Shown: one piece after another, positions 7,860 through 16,639 of the stretch | How the letters are laid out: each line of letters starts with the position of its first letter | Position numbering within the stretch: position 1 is the first letter of the stretch | Assembly (NCBI RefSeq): GCF_003751805.1 | Contig: NZ_RKHQ01000001.1 | Location: forward strand, 930,001-994,000 | Origin: Salana multivorans | Lineage (GTDB): Bacteria; Actinomycetota; Actinomycetes; Actinomycetales; Beutenbergiaceae | Length of the DNA stretch: 64,000 nucleotides | Direction of reading: 5' to 3' | Translations under genes and position numbers: made by a program | Notes under the pieces: generated by a model | Seen by the model: the letters and a program-made list of their open reading frames with translations, nothing else | What the model was told of the DNA's origin: nothing | Database searches by the model: none

Positions 7860-9209
7860 ATGGACGTCGAGCTCATCATCCTCGGCCTGGTGGTCGTCAC
7901 GGCACTCGCCTTCGACTTCACCAACGGCTTTCACGACACCGGGAACGCGATGGCGACGTCGATCGCGACCGGTGCCCTGAAGCCCAAGACGGCCGTCGCC
8001 TACTCGGCGATCCTCAACCTGGTCGGCGCGTTCCTCTCCGTCGAGGTCGCGCTCACCGTGACCCGCAACGTCCTCAACATCCAGACGGAGAGCGGAGCCC
8101 TCGTCGAGGGCCTCAGCCCGGCGACCGCGATCATCATCATCTTCGCCGGCCTCATCGGCGGCGTCCTGTGGAACGTGCTGACGTGGCTGCTCGGCCTCCC
8201 GTCGAGCTCGTCCCACGCCCTGTTCGGCGGCCTCATCGGCTCCGGCCTCGCGGCGATGGGGCTGCTCGGGGTCAACTGGGGCGGCGTCCTGGCCAAGATC
8301 ATCCTGCCGGCGCTCCTCGCGCCGCCCATCGCGATCGCCGTCGCGTTCTGCGGCACGTGGCTCGTCTACCGGCTCACGCGGTCGATCACCGACACCGAGC
8401 GCCGCAACCAGGGCTTCCGCTGGGGCCAGGTCGGGACCTCGGGCCTCATCTCCCTCGCCCACGGCACCGGCGACGCGCAGAAGACGATGGGCGTCATCGC
8501 CCTCGCGCTCATCGCGCACGGCTCGCTGTCGGTCGACGGGATCGAGGAGGGCGGCCTTCCCCCGTGGATCATCGTCGTCTGCGCGTGCGCCATCGCGCTC
8601 GGCACCTACCTCGGCGGCTGGCGCATCATCCGCACGCTGGGCAAGGGCCTGGTCGAGGTCGAGGCCCCGCAGGGCATGGCCGCCGAGGCGTCGTCGGCCG
8701 CGATCATCCTCACCTCCGCCACGTTCGGCATGGCACTGTCGACGACGCACGTCGCCACCGGCTCGATCCTCGGCTCCGGCCTCGGCCGCAAGGCGCAGGT
8801 CCGGTGGAGCGTCGCTGGACGGATGGCCGTCGCCTGGCTCATCACGCTGCCGGCCGCCGCCCTCGTCGGCGCCGTGTCCTTCTTCATCGCGAACGCGCTG
8901 CCGCCGCTGGCCGGCGCGCTCACCATCTTCGCGATCCTCGTCGCAGGCTGCCTCGCCGTCTGGCTGCGCTCGCGTCGCCAGGCCGTCAATGCCGCGAACG
9001 TCAACGACGAGTGGGACGCCGGGACGGCGGCAGCCGTCGAGACGTCCGCCGGGGCCGGGCTCGGCTCGGCCCGGGTCGACGGCGTCGACGAGCCGCTCGA
9101 CCGGGAGGCAGCCGAGCTGCTCGCCGCCGAGCTGCTGACGCGCGAGTCCGCCGCAGCCGGGTCGGCGGGGAGCCCCGCGTCGTCCTCGTCCACCACCACC
9201 GCCGGCTGA
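7860..9209 (+). CDS. pit: PiT-family inorganic phosphate transporter
   Basis: A 449-residue inner-membrane protein of the PiT (PHO4) family, which imports metal-phosphate complexes with protons or sodium. The N-terminal signature DFTNGFHDTGNAMATSIATG and the second half with GTGDAQKTMG, plus about ten membrane segments, are diagnostic. The C-terminal 80 residues form a hydrophilic Ala/Glu/Ser-rich tail. ATG at 7860 starts directly at the first membrane helix. A Pho-box-like element lies just upstream, and a two-helix membrane protein follows after 26 bases. Confidence 0.92.
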   Translation: MDVELIILGLVVVTALAFDFTNGFHDTGNAMATSIATGALKPKTAVAYSAILNLVGAFLSVEVALTVTRNVLNIQTESGALVEGLSPATAIIIIFAGLIGGVLWNVLTWLLGLPSSSSHALFGGLIGSGLAAMGLLGVNWGGVLAKIILPALLAPPIAIAVAFCGTWLVYRLTRSITDTERRNQGFRWGQVGTSGLISLAHGTGDAQKTMGVIALALIAHGSLSVDGIEEGGLPPWIIVVCACAIALGTYLGGWRIIRTLGKGLVEVEAPQGMAAEASSAAIILTSATFGMALSTTHVATGSILGSGLGRKAQVRWSVAGRMAVAWLITLPAAALVGAVSFFIANALPPLAGALTIFAILVAGCLAVWLRSRRQAVNAANVNDEWDAGTAAAVETSAGAGLGSARVDGVDEPLDREAAELLAAELLTRESAAAGSAGSPASSSSTTTAG

Positions 9210-9235
9210 CCGCCGCAACGACAGGGAGCCGAACC

Positions 9236-9520
9236 GTGGACTTCGAATCGATGGGCCTGGCGATCGTGCGGGTGCTGCTCGCCGGTCTCCTCTTCGGCGC
9301 CGGCGTGCCCGCCGTGTTCGCCGCGGGCATCCGCATGTGGGCGAAGGGGCACGACGAGGTCCTCCCCGACGGGTCGGTCCGTCGCGGGAACCGCGCCGCG
9401 CTCGCTGGCGCCGCCGCCGCGCTCCTGGTCACCGTCGCCATGGTGGTCGTCGGCGTCCTGTGGATCACGCGCAAGAGCCTCTACCACTACCTGGGGATCT
9501 CGCTGTTCGGCATGGGCTGA
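9236..9520 (+). CDS. small two-helix membrane protein downstream of pit
   Basis: A 94-residue protein with two membrane segments (about residues 8-27 and 54-77) separated by a short charged loop (WAKGHDEVLPDGSVRRGNR). GTG at 9236 is preceded by GGGAG at a 7-base spacing. It is almost certainly co-transcribed with the phosphate transporter gene 26 bases upstream and may be an accessory subunit; that role is inference. Confidence 0.7.
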   Translation: MDFESMGLAIVRVLLAGLLFGAGVPAVFAAGIRMWAKGHDEVLPDGSVRRGNRAALAGAAAALLVTVAMVVVGVLWITRKSLYHYLGISLFGMG

Positions 9521-9527
9521 CACGCGG

Positions 9528-9600
9528 CAACGTCCCGTTGACGCTTGCCCCGGGGGGACGTGTATCCTTGACGGTGTCGACGAGACAACGTTCCGTTGAC
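9528..9600. promoter_or_regulatory. promoter region with two CAACGTYCCGTTGAC elements
   Basis: CAACGTCCCGTTGAC (9528-9542) and CAACGTTCCGTTGAC (9586-9600) are near-identical and each is an inverted repeat CAACG-N3-CGTTG. They flank a possible promoter (TTGACG at 9538, TATCCT at 9563, 19-base spacer) for the DUF3349 gene. A repressor bridging the two sites would fit, but this is inference. Confidence 0.45.
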
Positions 9601-9658
9601 ACCGAGGTGGTGAAGCCAGCCGCCTCAGGACGACGCACCCGGGACGGAGGCGCCCACG

Positions 9659-9931
9659 ATGACCCTGACGGACTCGACGCGCTCGATGCTCGCGTGGCTT
9701 CGGACCACCCCGACGGACGCACCTGACGCGCTCGACGCCTCGTGCCCGCTGCTCGTCCTCGAGCGCACCCGGCTCTCCGAGGACGAGACCGGCCACGTCG
9801 CCGACCTGGTCCGCCGGTTCGACCCGGTGACCGCGCTCGACGTCGGCGTCGAGATCACGCGGGTGCTGGACGCCCTGCCCCACCCGGAGGACGTCGCTCA
9901 GGTGCTCGCGCTGGTCTCCGCGCGTCCGTAG
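9659..9931 (+). CDS. DUF3349-family small protein
   Basis: A 90-residue soluble protein that matches my recollection of the DUF3349 family known from mycobacteria: N-terminal helix MLAWLRTTP, then PLLVLERTRLSEDE and the end VGVEITRVLDALPHPEDVAQV. The family has a small helical fold and no firmly assigned role. ATG at 9659 follows GGAGG at a suitable distance. Its 3' end overlaps the convergent flippase-like gene by 34 bases. Confidence 0.7.
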   Translation: MTLTDSTRSMLAWLRTTPTDAPDALDASCPLLVLERTRLSEDETGHVADLVRRFDPVTALDVGVEITRVLDALPHPEDVAQVLALVSARP

Positions 9932-10968
9932 CGCAGCCGCCAGGCCGCGAGGACGACGCCGCCCAGCGCGAGCGTCCCGAGGATGGTGACGGCCCGCCAC
10001 ACGATCGTCGCCGCGACGATGCTCGCCTCGTGCTCGACGCCGGCGGTCAGGGTCCACGCCCCGACGACGATCGCCTCGAGCACACCGAGCCCGAACAGCG
10101 GCAGCGTCGTGAGCGGGTAGCACAGGAGCACCCAGCCGAGGATCTCCAGCAGCGGGAGCGAGCCGGCGTCGAGCCCGACCCCGCGCAGCGCGACCGCCAG
10201 GATCGACGCGTCGGCGAGCACCATCCCGACGAGGGCGATCATCGACGGGAGAAGGCCGCGGCGCAGGCTGTCCGACGCCTCGTGGCGCAGCCGCACCATC
10301 CGCGCGGGGTAGCCGCTCACGTCGGCCGAGCGCTTGACGAGGCGGACGAGCCGGCCGGCGATGCGGCCGATCAGCTCGGCGAGCGCGTCGGAACGCAGGA
10401 GCAGCACGAGCGCGGCGAGGATCGCGGCGGACACGGCGAGGCAGAGCACGGCGACCACCCACTGGCGACGCTGCACCTCGAAGCCCGCGAGCAGCACGAG
10501 TCCGATGACGGGGGCGAGGAAGCGGACCGCGTAGAACTTGAACGAGTTGAGCGTCACGCCCGTCATGCCGCGGACCGGGTCCAGGCCCCAGGAGCGGAAC
10601 ATCGCGACGCGCAGCACGATGTCGCCCGGCGGCGGCGCGAAGGTCGCCACGACGTTCGCCGCCAGGTCGTTCTCGACGGAGCGGAACCAACCCAGCCCCG
10701 GGACGTAGTACATGAGCGGGACGGCGTTGAGCACCTGCCGCAGGAGGAGCAGCAGGAACATCGGCAGGACCGTCGCGAGGGGGTCGAGCAACCCGAACGC
10801 CGCCGCGACCGCGCCCCAGTCGACCGCGCCGATGATCCGGGTGAGCGCGAACCAGGCGAAGACGCCGACGACGACCCAGATCGCGATGCGGGTCAGCCGG
10901 CGACGCAGCGCGTGCGGGACGGGGGTCGACTGGTCGGCGACCTGGGGGACCTCGGCGGCGCGGGACAC
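9898..10968 (-). CDS. lysylphosphatidylglycerol-synthase-TM/flippase-like membrane protein
   Basis: A 356-residue protein with about eight membrane helices, resembling the UPF0104 / LPG-synthase transmembrane region family. That family includes lipid flippase domains and glycolipid-associated proteins. Features include the amphipathic FAPPPGDIVLRVAMFRSWGL loop and a late Gly-rich LPLFGLGVLEAIVVG helix. No catalytic acyl-tRNA transferase domain is fused. GTG at 10968 is chosen because TACAAC ends exactly 6 bases upstream, as for a leaderless transcript; an in-frame extension further upstream runs into repeat DNA and is not credible. Confidence 0.75.
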   Translation of the reverse strand: MSRAAEVPQVADQSTPVPHALRRRLTRIAIWVVVGVFAWFALTRIIGAVDWGAVAAAFGLLDPLATVLPMFLLLLLRQVLNAVPLMYYVPGLGWFRSVENDLAANVVATFAPPPGDIVLRVAMFRSWGLDPVRGMTGVTLNSFKFYAVRFLAPVIGLVLLAGFEVQRRQWVVAVLCLAVSAAILAALVLLLRSDALAELIGRIAGRLVRLVKRSADVSGYPARMVRLRHEASDSLRRGLLPSMIALVGMVLADASILAVALRGVGLDAGSLPLLEILGWVLLCYPLTTLPLFGLGVLEAIVVGAWTLTAGVEHEASIVAATIVWRAVTILGTLALGGVVLAAWRLRYGRAETSAST

Positions 10969-11040
10969 CCCCGAGTTGTACCAGAACGGCGGGTGAGCCG
11001 CAGTCGGGAGCCGCGCGTCCGCCGTGGCGATCCGGTTCTC

Positions 11041-11520
11041 CGGTGGCCACCGCGACGTCCATCGCCGCCACACCCGCCGTGGCCACCGTGGCACCGCTTG
11101 TCTAGTGTGACCCGGCCCTCCGGTGGCCACCACGTTCGCCGTGGCCACCCTGGGGCCGCCTCCCCCAGGTGATCCGGCCCTCCCGTAGCCACCCGGAGCT
11201 GCCTTCCGGTGGCCACCGCGAAGTCCATCGCCGCCACACCCCCCGTGGCCACCCCGGGACCGCTTGTCCGGTGTGACCCGGCGCTCCGGTGGCCACTGCG
11301 CTCGCCGTGGCCACCCTGGGACCGCCACCCCGAGGTGATCCGGCCCTTCCCGTGGCCACCACGAAGTCCATCGCCGCCACAGCCGCCGTGGCCACCCCGG
11401 GACCGCTTGTCCAGTGTGACCCGGCGCCCCCGAGGCCACGGCGCTCGCCGTGGCCACCCTGGGGCCGCCTCCCCGAGGCGATCCGGCGCTCCAGTGGCCA
11501 CCACGGACGGTGGCCACCCC
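11041..11520. repeat. tandem repeat block, about 143 bp period, built on GTGGCCAC
   Basis: About 3.3 copies of a unit with period 141-143 bases start near 11041, 11207, 11350 and 11491; the first carries an extra 23 or so bases. The perfect palindrome GTGGCCAC occurs 13 times exactly (11043, 11079, 11123, 11141, 11209, 11245, 11289, 11307, 11352, 11388, 11450, 11494, 11510), plus near copies at 11184 and 11432. Spacing repeats as 36, 44, 18 and about 45 bases. Other shared words are GTCCATCGCCGCCACA, CCGCTTGT and GTGTGACCCGG. The block fills the gap between a minus-strand and a plus-strand gene. Long frames through it exist only because the repeat lacks stops. Confidence 0.9.
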
Positions 11521-11557
11521 GGGTCGGTCGCTACCGCGCGGGTGGGAGGATCGTGCG

Positions 11558-11986
11558 ATGGACTCGCCCTCGCCGTCACGGCGTCGTGCCCTCCCCTGGG
11601 CCCGGCCCCCGCGCGTGGCCGACGTCGGCGACGGGTTCGTCCTCGCCGAGGCCGCCGCACACCAGGATCCGCTCGCGGCCCTCGCCGGTCGCTCCGCGCC
11701 CGTGCACCTGGACGTCACGTTCGTCGACGCGCCGGAGGCCGTCGTGGCCGTGAGCAGGAACCGCAACGTCGGGTTCGTCCCGGCGTCGCACGCGGAGGCG
11801 ATCCGCGCCCAGCTCTCGCTGCTTCGCCCGCGCGAACGGCTCGGTCACGAGGCGGAGGCGTTCGTCCGCGACGGCGTCTGGCACGTCTGGGTCGGCCCTG
11901 GACCGCGACCGACCGACGTCGAGATTCCCGTCGACACGATCCAGCCGAAGCCGCGCCGCATCGCCGGGGTCCCGCTTGAGCGCTGA
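11558..11986 (+). CDS. hypothetical protein (142 aa)
   Basis: A soluble 142-residue protein with no recognised domain. It has an Arg/Pro-rich start, a central beta-rich part (PVHLDVTFVDAPEAVVAVSRNRNVGFVP) and an aromatic WHVWVGPG segment. GGGAGG lies 8 bases before the ATG at 11558, which decides the start; the frame stays open further upstream only through the repeat block. Single gene between repeat DNA and the convergent S9 peptidase. Confidence 0.65.
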   Translation: MDSPSPSRRRALPWARPPRVADVGDGFVLAEAAAHQDPLAALAGRSAPVHLDVTFVDAPEAVVAVSRNRNVGFVPASHAEAIRAQLSLLRPRERLGHEAEAFVRDGVWHVWVGPGPRPTDVEIPVDTIQPKPRRIAGVPLER

Positions 11987-12121
11987 CCGGCCGCGAGGGC
12001 GACGGTCGCGGTCACGGCGTTCAGACCATCCACCGGGTGCAGCCGGCCCCCGCGACCCGTCCGGCCGCGCACACCACCCGAGAGCCGCGGCCGTCACCCG
12101 CGGCCAGCGGGCTGCGACCGG

Positions 12122-14308
12122 CTAGCCGCCCAGCGCCAGCACCTCCGGCAGCTGCTCCTCCTGCCCGAGGACGTGCTCGGCCAGGAACGCCGACACCACC
12201 CCGTACCAGACCTTGGCGTGCTCCGGCGTGAGCACCCAGTGATTCTCGTCGGGGAAGTAGAGGAACCGGTGCGGCGAGCGTCCCTCGTCGTCCGCCGGCA
12301 GACCCGAGGACGCGAGCAGCTCGTACCAGAGCCGCAGCCCCTCGCCGATCGGCACGCGATAGTCCTTGTCCCCGTGCACCACGAGCATCGGCGTCACGAT
12401 GTCCCCGACGAACCGGTGCGGCGAGTGCTCGCGCGCCATCTCCGGCGACACCTCGGCCCGCCAGTAGGACGGCACGTCGGTGGTCGGGCCGAACTGGTCG
12501 AGCGCCCACAGGCTGGCGTGCGTCACGATCGCGCGGAAGCGGTCGGTGTGGCCGGCCACCCAGTTCGCCATGTACCCGCCGAAGCTGCCGCCCATCGCGG
12601 CGGTCCGGGTCTCGTCGACGTCCGCCCGCCGCTCGACGGCGTCGGTCAGCGCCATGAGGTCGGTGTACGGCGCCGCGCCCCAGGCGCCCCAGCCACGCTG
12701 GACGAAGTCGCGGCCGTAGCCGGTCGAGAGCGCGGGGTCGGGCAGCAGCACCGCGTAGCCCTTGGCGACGAGCAGCCACGGGTTCCACCGCCAGCTCCAC
12801 GCGTTCCACGAGCTGAGCGGTCCGCCGTGGATCCACAGGAGCAGCGGGGCGGGGTTGGCCTCGTCCGCGCCGTCCGGGAGCGCCAGGTAGCCGCGGACGC
12901 GGACGGCGGTGCCGTCGGGATCCGTCACGGTCGTCTCGACCTCGGTGAGCCAGCCCGGGAGCTCCGGGCTCGGAGCCGGCGAGCGCAGCTGCGTCACCTC
13001 CGACGTGGCGAGATCGATCCGCACGGGCTCGTTCGGCGCGACGTAGGAGGCGCGGAGTGCGTAGGCGCAGCTGCCGTCGGGGGAGACGACGACGCTGGAG
13101 TACGCCCCGTCCTCCGTGAGCCGCTCGACGTCGGCAGCGGTGGCGTCGGGGGTGGCGGGGACCCGGAACACCGGCGCGTCGCCGGTGTCGTCGGCCACGA
13201 CCAGGAGCGCCGCCCCGTCCGGCAGCCAGGCGGCCGAGACCGGCCACCGGTCCCAGTCGGCGACGAGGCGTCGCGCGCCCGTGCCGTCCGCGCCGACGAC
13301 CCAGAGCTGCTGGTCGACGGCCGTCGTCGGGGTCGGCTCCGTCTCCAGGACGTAGCAGACCCACCGGCCGTCGGGACTCACGACGGGGTTCGACGCGTGG
13401 CCCTCGCCGGCGCCGGGGTCGACGAGCACGCGACGCTCGCCGCTGGCGACGTCGATCCGCTCGAGCCGGTCCCGCAGACCGGCGCGCTCCTGCGGGACGG
13501 ACTGGACCACGACGGCGAACGAGCCGTCCGGGGCGAGCGCCGCGCCCTCGAACCCGGGCAATCCGTCCGGGGTGAGGTCACGGGTGCCGCGCTCGGCGTC
13601 CGGGTCGCCCGGGTCGGCGACGACGGGCGCCGGCGCGGCGTCGTCGCCGTCCTTCGCCGCGGCCGTCGGCAGCGGGGCGCCCTCGACCGCGAACAGGCGG
13701 GGGAACGCGGGACCGAGGTCGGCGTCCCAGTAGCGGACCGGCGAGGCGCTGTGCAGGATCGCGGCGACCTTGCGGTCCTCTCGCAGGTCCCGCAGGCGAC
13801 GCTCGTCGGCCTCGTCCCGCGCGCCGCGCAGGGTGTCGGCGACGACGAGGACGGTGTCGGCGTCCTCCGCGGCGAGCACGGACGACACCCCGGCCGGGCG
13901 ACGCGCGAGGACGTGAGCCTCGCCACCGGCGGCGGGCAGACGCCAGACGCAGGCCTTCGCGTCGCTCTCGGCGGTGCCGGGCTCGGCGCGCCGGGCGACG
14001 AAGAGCAGGTCCCCGGCGCTGGTGAAGACGGGGCCACCCTCGCCCTTGGCGCCGCGGGTCAGGCGACGCGCGGGGGCCACCCCGGTCGGGTCGACCTCCC
14101 AGAGCGAGGTGACGTAGGCGGTGCGCTTGGCGTCGAGGCCCTGCTGGGTGACGACGAGCCGACGCCCGTCGGGCGAGAGCGCGAGCGTGCCGAGCCGCGG
14201 CAGCGCGACGTACTCCTCCAGCGAGTGGAACGGGGTCGGCGCGGCCGGGGCGGCGTCGGAGACGGGGTCGGGAACGGCGGGGTCAGCCGGTGCGGTCGAT
14301 TCGGTCAC
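12122..14308 (-). CDS. S9-family prolyl oligopeptidase/acylaminoacyl peptidase
   Basis: A 728-residue serine peptidase. The N-terminal 430 residues form a WD40/TolB-like beta-propeller (repeated LSPDGRR, VSPDGRWVC, WLPDGAALL). The C-terminal alpha/beta hydrolase domain carries WIHGGP (oxyanion), the nucleophile motif GGSFGGY, the HGDKDYRVP segment with the catalytic Asp, and DENHW with the catalytic His. No signal peptide, so cytoplasmic; it degrades short peptides or N-acylated peptides. Length is typical of the family. ATG at 14308. Confidence 0.88.
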   Translation of the reverse strand: MTESTAPADPAVPDPVSDAAPAAPTPFHSLEEYVALPRLGTLALSPDGRRLVVTQQGLDAKRTAYVTSLWEVDPTGVAPARRLTRGAKGEGGPVFTSAGDLLFVARRAEPGTAESDAKACVWRLPAAGGEAHVLARRPAGVSSVLAAEDADTVLVVADTLRGARDEADERRLRDLREDRKVAAILHSASPVRYWDADLGPAFPRLFAVEGAPLPTAAAKDGDDAAPAPVVADPGDPDAERGTRDLTPDGLPGFEGAALAPDGSFAVVVQSVPQERAGLRDRLERIDVASGERRVLVDPGAGEGHASNPVVSPDGRWVCYVLETEPTPTTAVDQQLWVVGADGTGARRLVADWDRWPVSAAWLPDGAALLVVADDTGDAPVFRVPATPDATAADVERLTEDGAYSSVVVSPDGSCAYALRASYVAPNEPVRIDLATSEVTQLRSPAPSPELPGWLTEVETTVTDPDGTAVRVRGYLALPDGADEANPAPLLLWIHGGPLSSWNAWSWRWNPWLLVAKGYAVLLPDPALSTGYGRDFVQRGWGAWGAAPYTDLMALTDAVERRADVDETRTAAMGGSFGGYMANWVAGHTDRFRAIVTHASLWALDQFGPTTDVPSYWRAEVSPEMAREHSPHRFVGDIVTPMLVVHGDKDYRVPIGEGLRLWYELLASSGLPADDEGRSPHRFLYFPDENHWVLTPEHAKVWYGVVSAFLAEHVLGQEEQLPEVLALGG

Positions 14309-14386
14309 GGAACCGGTCTATCACGCGTCGACGACATCGACGCGGGCAACGCCGGCCCGCGGGTGACGCCGACGTGCCCCGAGACG

Positions 14387-14427
14387 CGGACGGGCCCACG
14401 CGAGCGATGCTCACGCGGGCCCGTCCG
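14387..14427. terminator. hairpin downstream of HTH gene
   Basis: CGGACGGGCCC pairs with GGGCCCGTCCG, and the stem continues imperfectly to a short loop. It sits 8 bases past the stop of the minus-strand HTH gene and before the start of the S9 peptidase gene, so it probably separates the two transcripts. Confidence 0.65.
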
Positions 14428-14434
14428 AACGGCC

Positions 14435-14671
14435 TCAGTTCGCCTCGGCCTGCTCCTCCTTGCGGCGCTGGACGGCTTCGTCCTTCTTGCGCTGGATGTA
14501 GTTGTCGAGCTCGACGCTCTCGACACGCCACATCCCACGGCCTCCGATCTGGAAGCCGATGATCTCGCCCTGCTGCACGAGCGTGCGGGCGGTCGGAACG
14601 GTAATGCCGAGCATCTCTGCCACGTCGGCAAGATTGAGGATCCGCGCGCGGCGCGTCTCTTCATCGGTCAT
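14435..14671 (-). CDS. excisionase-like/MerR-type HTH DNA-binding protein
   Basis: A 78-residue protein with a winged HTH of the excisionase/HTH_17 type: ILNLADVAEMLGITVPTARTLVQQGEIIGFQIGG... then GMWRVESVELDNYI, followed by a charged Lys/Glu tail. Small proteins of this type are usually chromosomal regulators or nucleoid-related factors in Actinomycetota rather than phage excisionases, and no integrase is nearby. ATG at 14671 with GAGGGA upstream. An AT-rich stretch with TACGAT near 14710-14718 is a plausible promoter. Confidence 0.8.
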   Translation of the reverse strand: MTDEETRRARILNLADVAEMLGITVPTARTLVQQGEIIGFQIGGRGMWRVESVELDNYIQRKKDEAVQRRKEEQAEAN

Positions 14672-15076
14672 GGTGCTGCATCCCTCATCTCAGCCCCTAC
14701 ATACAAATATCGTACGCGAGGCTGGATTACGCATCGTTGGCGACGGGGGGTCGCCGCTGATACTCACTCGGTACGATCCCGCCGCGCGGGCAGGGGGTTG
14801 TCGGCCGCGGGCAGGTAACCAGGGTATATGACACGCTGATGGTGAACGACATGGGGCGGGGCGCGTCGGCTGACGAGTTTGGGCAGGAGCACGGCGACGC
14901 TGGCGCACCTGCGACCTAAAAGGAGCGTAAGCGCGTCATGTGCTGCTGACGGCGCCGTCGCGGCCGGGTCGAGGCGGCGGGGCCCTCGGACCGGGGTCGA
15001 CGGCCGAGCCCCGGACGCGCCGCGATTCGCCCGTCGGCCGAGGGTCGGGTATGATCGTCTGCGGCCCAAGGGCCAC
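14672..15076. other. 405-base gap before tRNA-Arg
   Basis: It holds the likely promoter of the HTH gene on its left side (ACAAATATCGTA near 14702-14714, unusually AT-rich for this window). An AAAAGGAG sequence at 14919 precedes only a four-codon frame. I see no convincing gene here. Confidence 0.5.
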
Positions 15077-15149
15077 GCGCCCGTAGCTCAATGGATAGAG
15101 CATCTGACTACGGATCAGAAGGTTGGGGGTTCGAGTCCCTCCGGGCGCG
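15077..15149 (+). tRNA. tRNA-Arg (anticodon ACG)
   Basis: A 73-base cloverleaf. The acceptor stem GCGCCCG pairs with CGGGCGC, the D arm contains AGCTCAATGGATAGAGC, the anticodon loop CTACGGA sits on stem TCTGA/TCAGA giving anticodon ACG, and the T arm contains GGTTCGAGTCC. CCA is not encoded. It reads CGN Arg codons after A34 deamination. Confidence 0.93.
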
Positions 15150-15170
15150 CTCGTTGAGACAGCGACGCTG

Positions 15171-15202
15171 AAGCCCCTCCCCGGTTCGCCGGGGAGGGGC
15201 TT
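15171..15202 (+). terminator. rho-independent terminator after tRNA-Arg
   Basis: AAGCCCCTCCCCGG and CCGGGGAGGGGCTT form a perfect 14-bp stem with a 4-base loop, 21 bases after the tRNA and followed by CTGCG. The next 299 bases up to the LysR gene contain no gene that I can support. Confidence 0.85.
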
Positions 15203-15501
15203 CTGCGTTCCCGCGGGCGCGCACCAAGGGTGCAGCGAGGCCGCGGAGACCGTCGGACGGTCGAGGGTGGCCGTTCGGTCTGCTTCACTCCGGCACCAGG
15301 GAGCTGGGCGCACCCGGCCGGAGGCAAACCTCTACCGGTGCGGGCCGGTCCCTCTGAGTGCTTCTCGGCCCACTCGACCGGGGCCGGGCGGAACGGACTC
15401 TGCGACACGGGGATCGACATCGCCAGCCATCACGGTCCCGCGCACATGCCGTCTATCCAGTGGACGTCGAGAGCTACCTCCACTGCTGGGATAGTGGGGG
15501 T

Positions 15502-16467
15502 GTGACGGAGCGGGTGAGTCTCGAAGGGCTCCGGTACGCCAAGGCGGTGGCGGAGACCGGCAGCTTCAGCGCAGCCGCGCGCGCCTTCGGCGTGAGCCAG
15601 CCGGCTCTGTCCAGCGGAGTTGCTCGGCTCGAGGAGCGCCTGGGGGCTCGTCTGTTCGAGCGCTCGACACGGGGGGTGCGGATGACTGCGTTCGGCGCCC
15701 AGATCCTTCCGTTGATCGAACGGACTCTTGGCGATGTCGATGCTCTGACGGCGGAGGCTCGGCGCCTCACCGATCCAGGGCCACGCAGTATCCGGGTCGG
15801 GGTGTCACCACTCGTGGATCCCGGGTTGGTGACCCGGGCCTACCGAGCGGTGCGGGAGCTCGATCGGCCCCGCGATCTCGTCCTTCGAGAGGCGGATCTG
15901 GCGATGCTCCAGGACGGTCTGGTGGCCGGCGACCTGGACCCGGTCCTCGCGCCGTCCGTCTCCCCGCTGCCCCGGTTCGAGCATCGGATCATCGACGCGG
16001 AGCCCATGGTCGTGGTGACCGCCCAGGCTGCTGACGCCTCGTCCGCGGAGGGCGCCGTCCGCCACGAGCCCGTGGAGCTCACCGACGTCGCCGGTGACCC
16101 GTTCATCCTCGTGCCGGACGCGTGCGGTCTCACGACATTCACCTCGCAGCTCTTCGCAGCGCACGACCTACCGTTGACTCCGTATCCGGGTGCGGCCTCG
16201 AGCTACCGCGTGCTGGAGCAGTGGGCGGGTCTGGGGTTCGGCGCCGCACTCCTGCCGCTGTCGAAGCTCAGCTCACCCGATGCGCCGCACCGCCCCCTTC
16301 TGGACGGCGGGGTCGAGGTGGAGATCTTTTACGAGGCCGTCTGGGATCCCGGGTCGGGCCTCGCCCCCGACCTCTGCGCGCTGGCCGACCAGCTCGCAGC
16401 TCGCCCCGATCGACTCGGGTGCCTCGAACGGGTCGGCCAGCCCACGCGAGATGACGCCGCGTCATAG
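15502..16467 (+). CDS. LysR-type transcriptional regulator
   Basis: A 321-residue LysR regulator. The winged HTH occupies about residues 5-64 (GSFSAAARAFGVSQPALSSGVARLEERLG, LFERSTRGVRMT). A periplasmic-binding-like effector domain follows from about residue 90 (RSIRVGVSPLVDP, LGFGAALLPLSKL). The GTG at 15502 is chosen because the HTH begins there and GATAGT ends 6 bases before it, suggesting a leaderless mRNA. It stands before the DsbB-like pair on the same strand; the effector is unknown. Confidence 0.88.
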   Translation: MTERVSLEGLRYAKAVAETGSFSAAARAFGVSQPALSSGVARLEERLGARLFERSTRGVRMTAFGAQILPLIERTLGDVDALTAEARRLTDPGPRSIRVGVSPLVDPGLVTRAYRAVRELDRPRDLVLREADLAMLQDGLVAGDLDPVLAPSVSPLPRFEHRIIDAEPMVVVTAQAADASSAEGAVRHEPVELTDVAGDPFILVPDACGLTTFTSQLFAAHDLPLTPYPGAASSYRVLEQWAGLGFGAALLPLSKLSSPDAPHRPLLDGGVEVEIFYEAVWDPGSGLAPDLCALADQLAARPDRLGCLERVGQPTRDDAAS

Positions 16468-16639
16468 ATTGCTCGTATACCGCTATCGTCGGCGCCCGCC
16501 TACCCGAGCGTGACCTCTCTCACTAACGTGAGTCGGCGGCGAGGAGAGATCTCGCCACCCCGACAGGCTGACGTTCTCCGGCGCATATAGCGGCTGCCTC
16601 GCAAGGGTCCCTGGTAGACACACGCGAGATGAGTGGATT

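Noticed and set aside
11041-11520. CRISPR array
   Set aside because: Units are about 143 bp with diverged internal words and no unique spacers of constant length; no cas genes.
11041-11766. Long open frames on both strands through the GTGGCCAC repeat block
   Set aside because: Translations are low-complexity repeats in several frames at once, without RBS; they arise because the repeat lacks stop codons.
14435-14671. Excisionase of a prophage
   Set aside because: Only the HTH type suggests it. No phage gene or integrase is nearby, and such small HTH proteins are common chromosomal genes in this phylum.
14919-14950. Small gene after AAAAGGAG
   Set aside because: The first ATG (14938) gives a frame of three codons before a stop; no other frame is supported.
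15077-15202. tRNA-Arg as attachment site of an integrated island covering 15-28 kb
   Set aside because: I saw no integrase and no repeated tRNA 3' end further on; a terminator follows the tRNA directly. Accessory character alone is not enough.
16519-16532. CTCAC-TAAC-GTGAG inverted repeat upstream of the 55-aa gene
   Set aside because: A single short inverted repeat with no second copy; too weak to call an operator.
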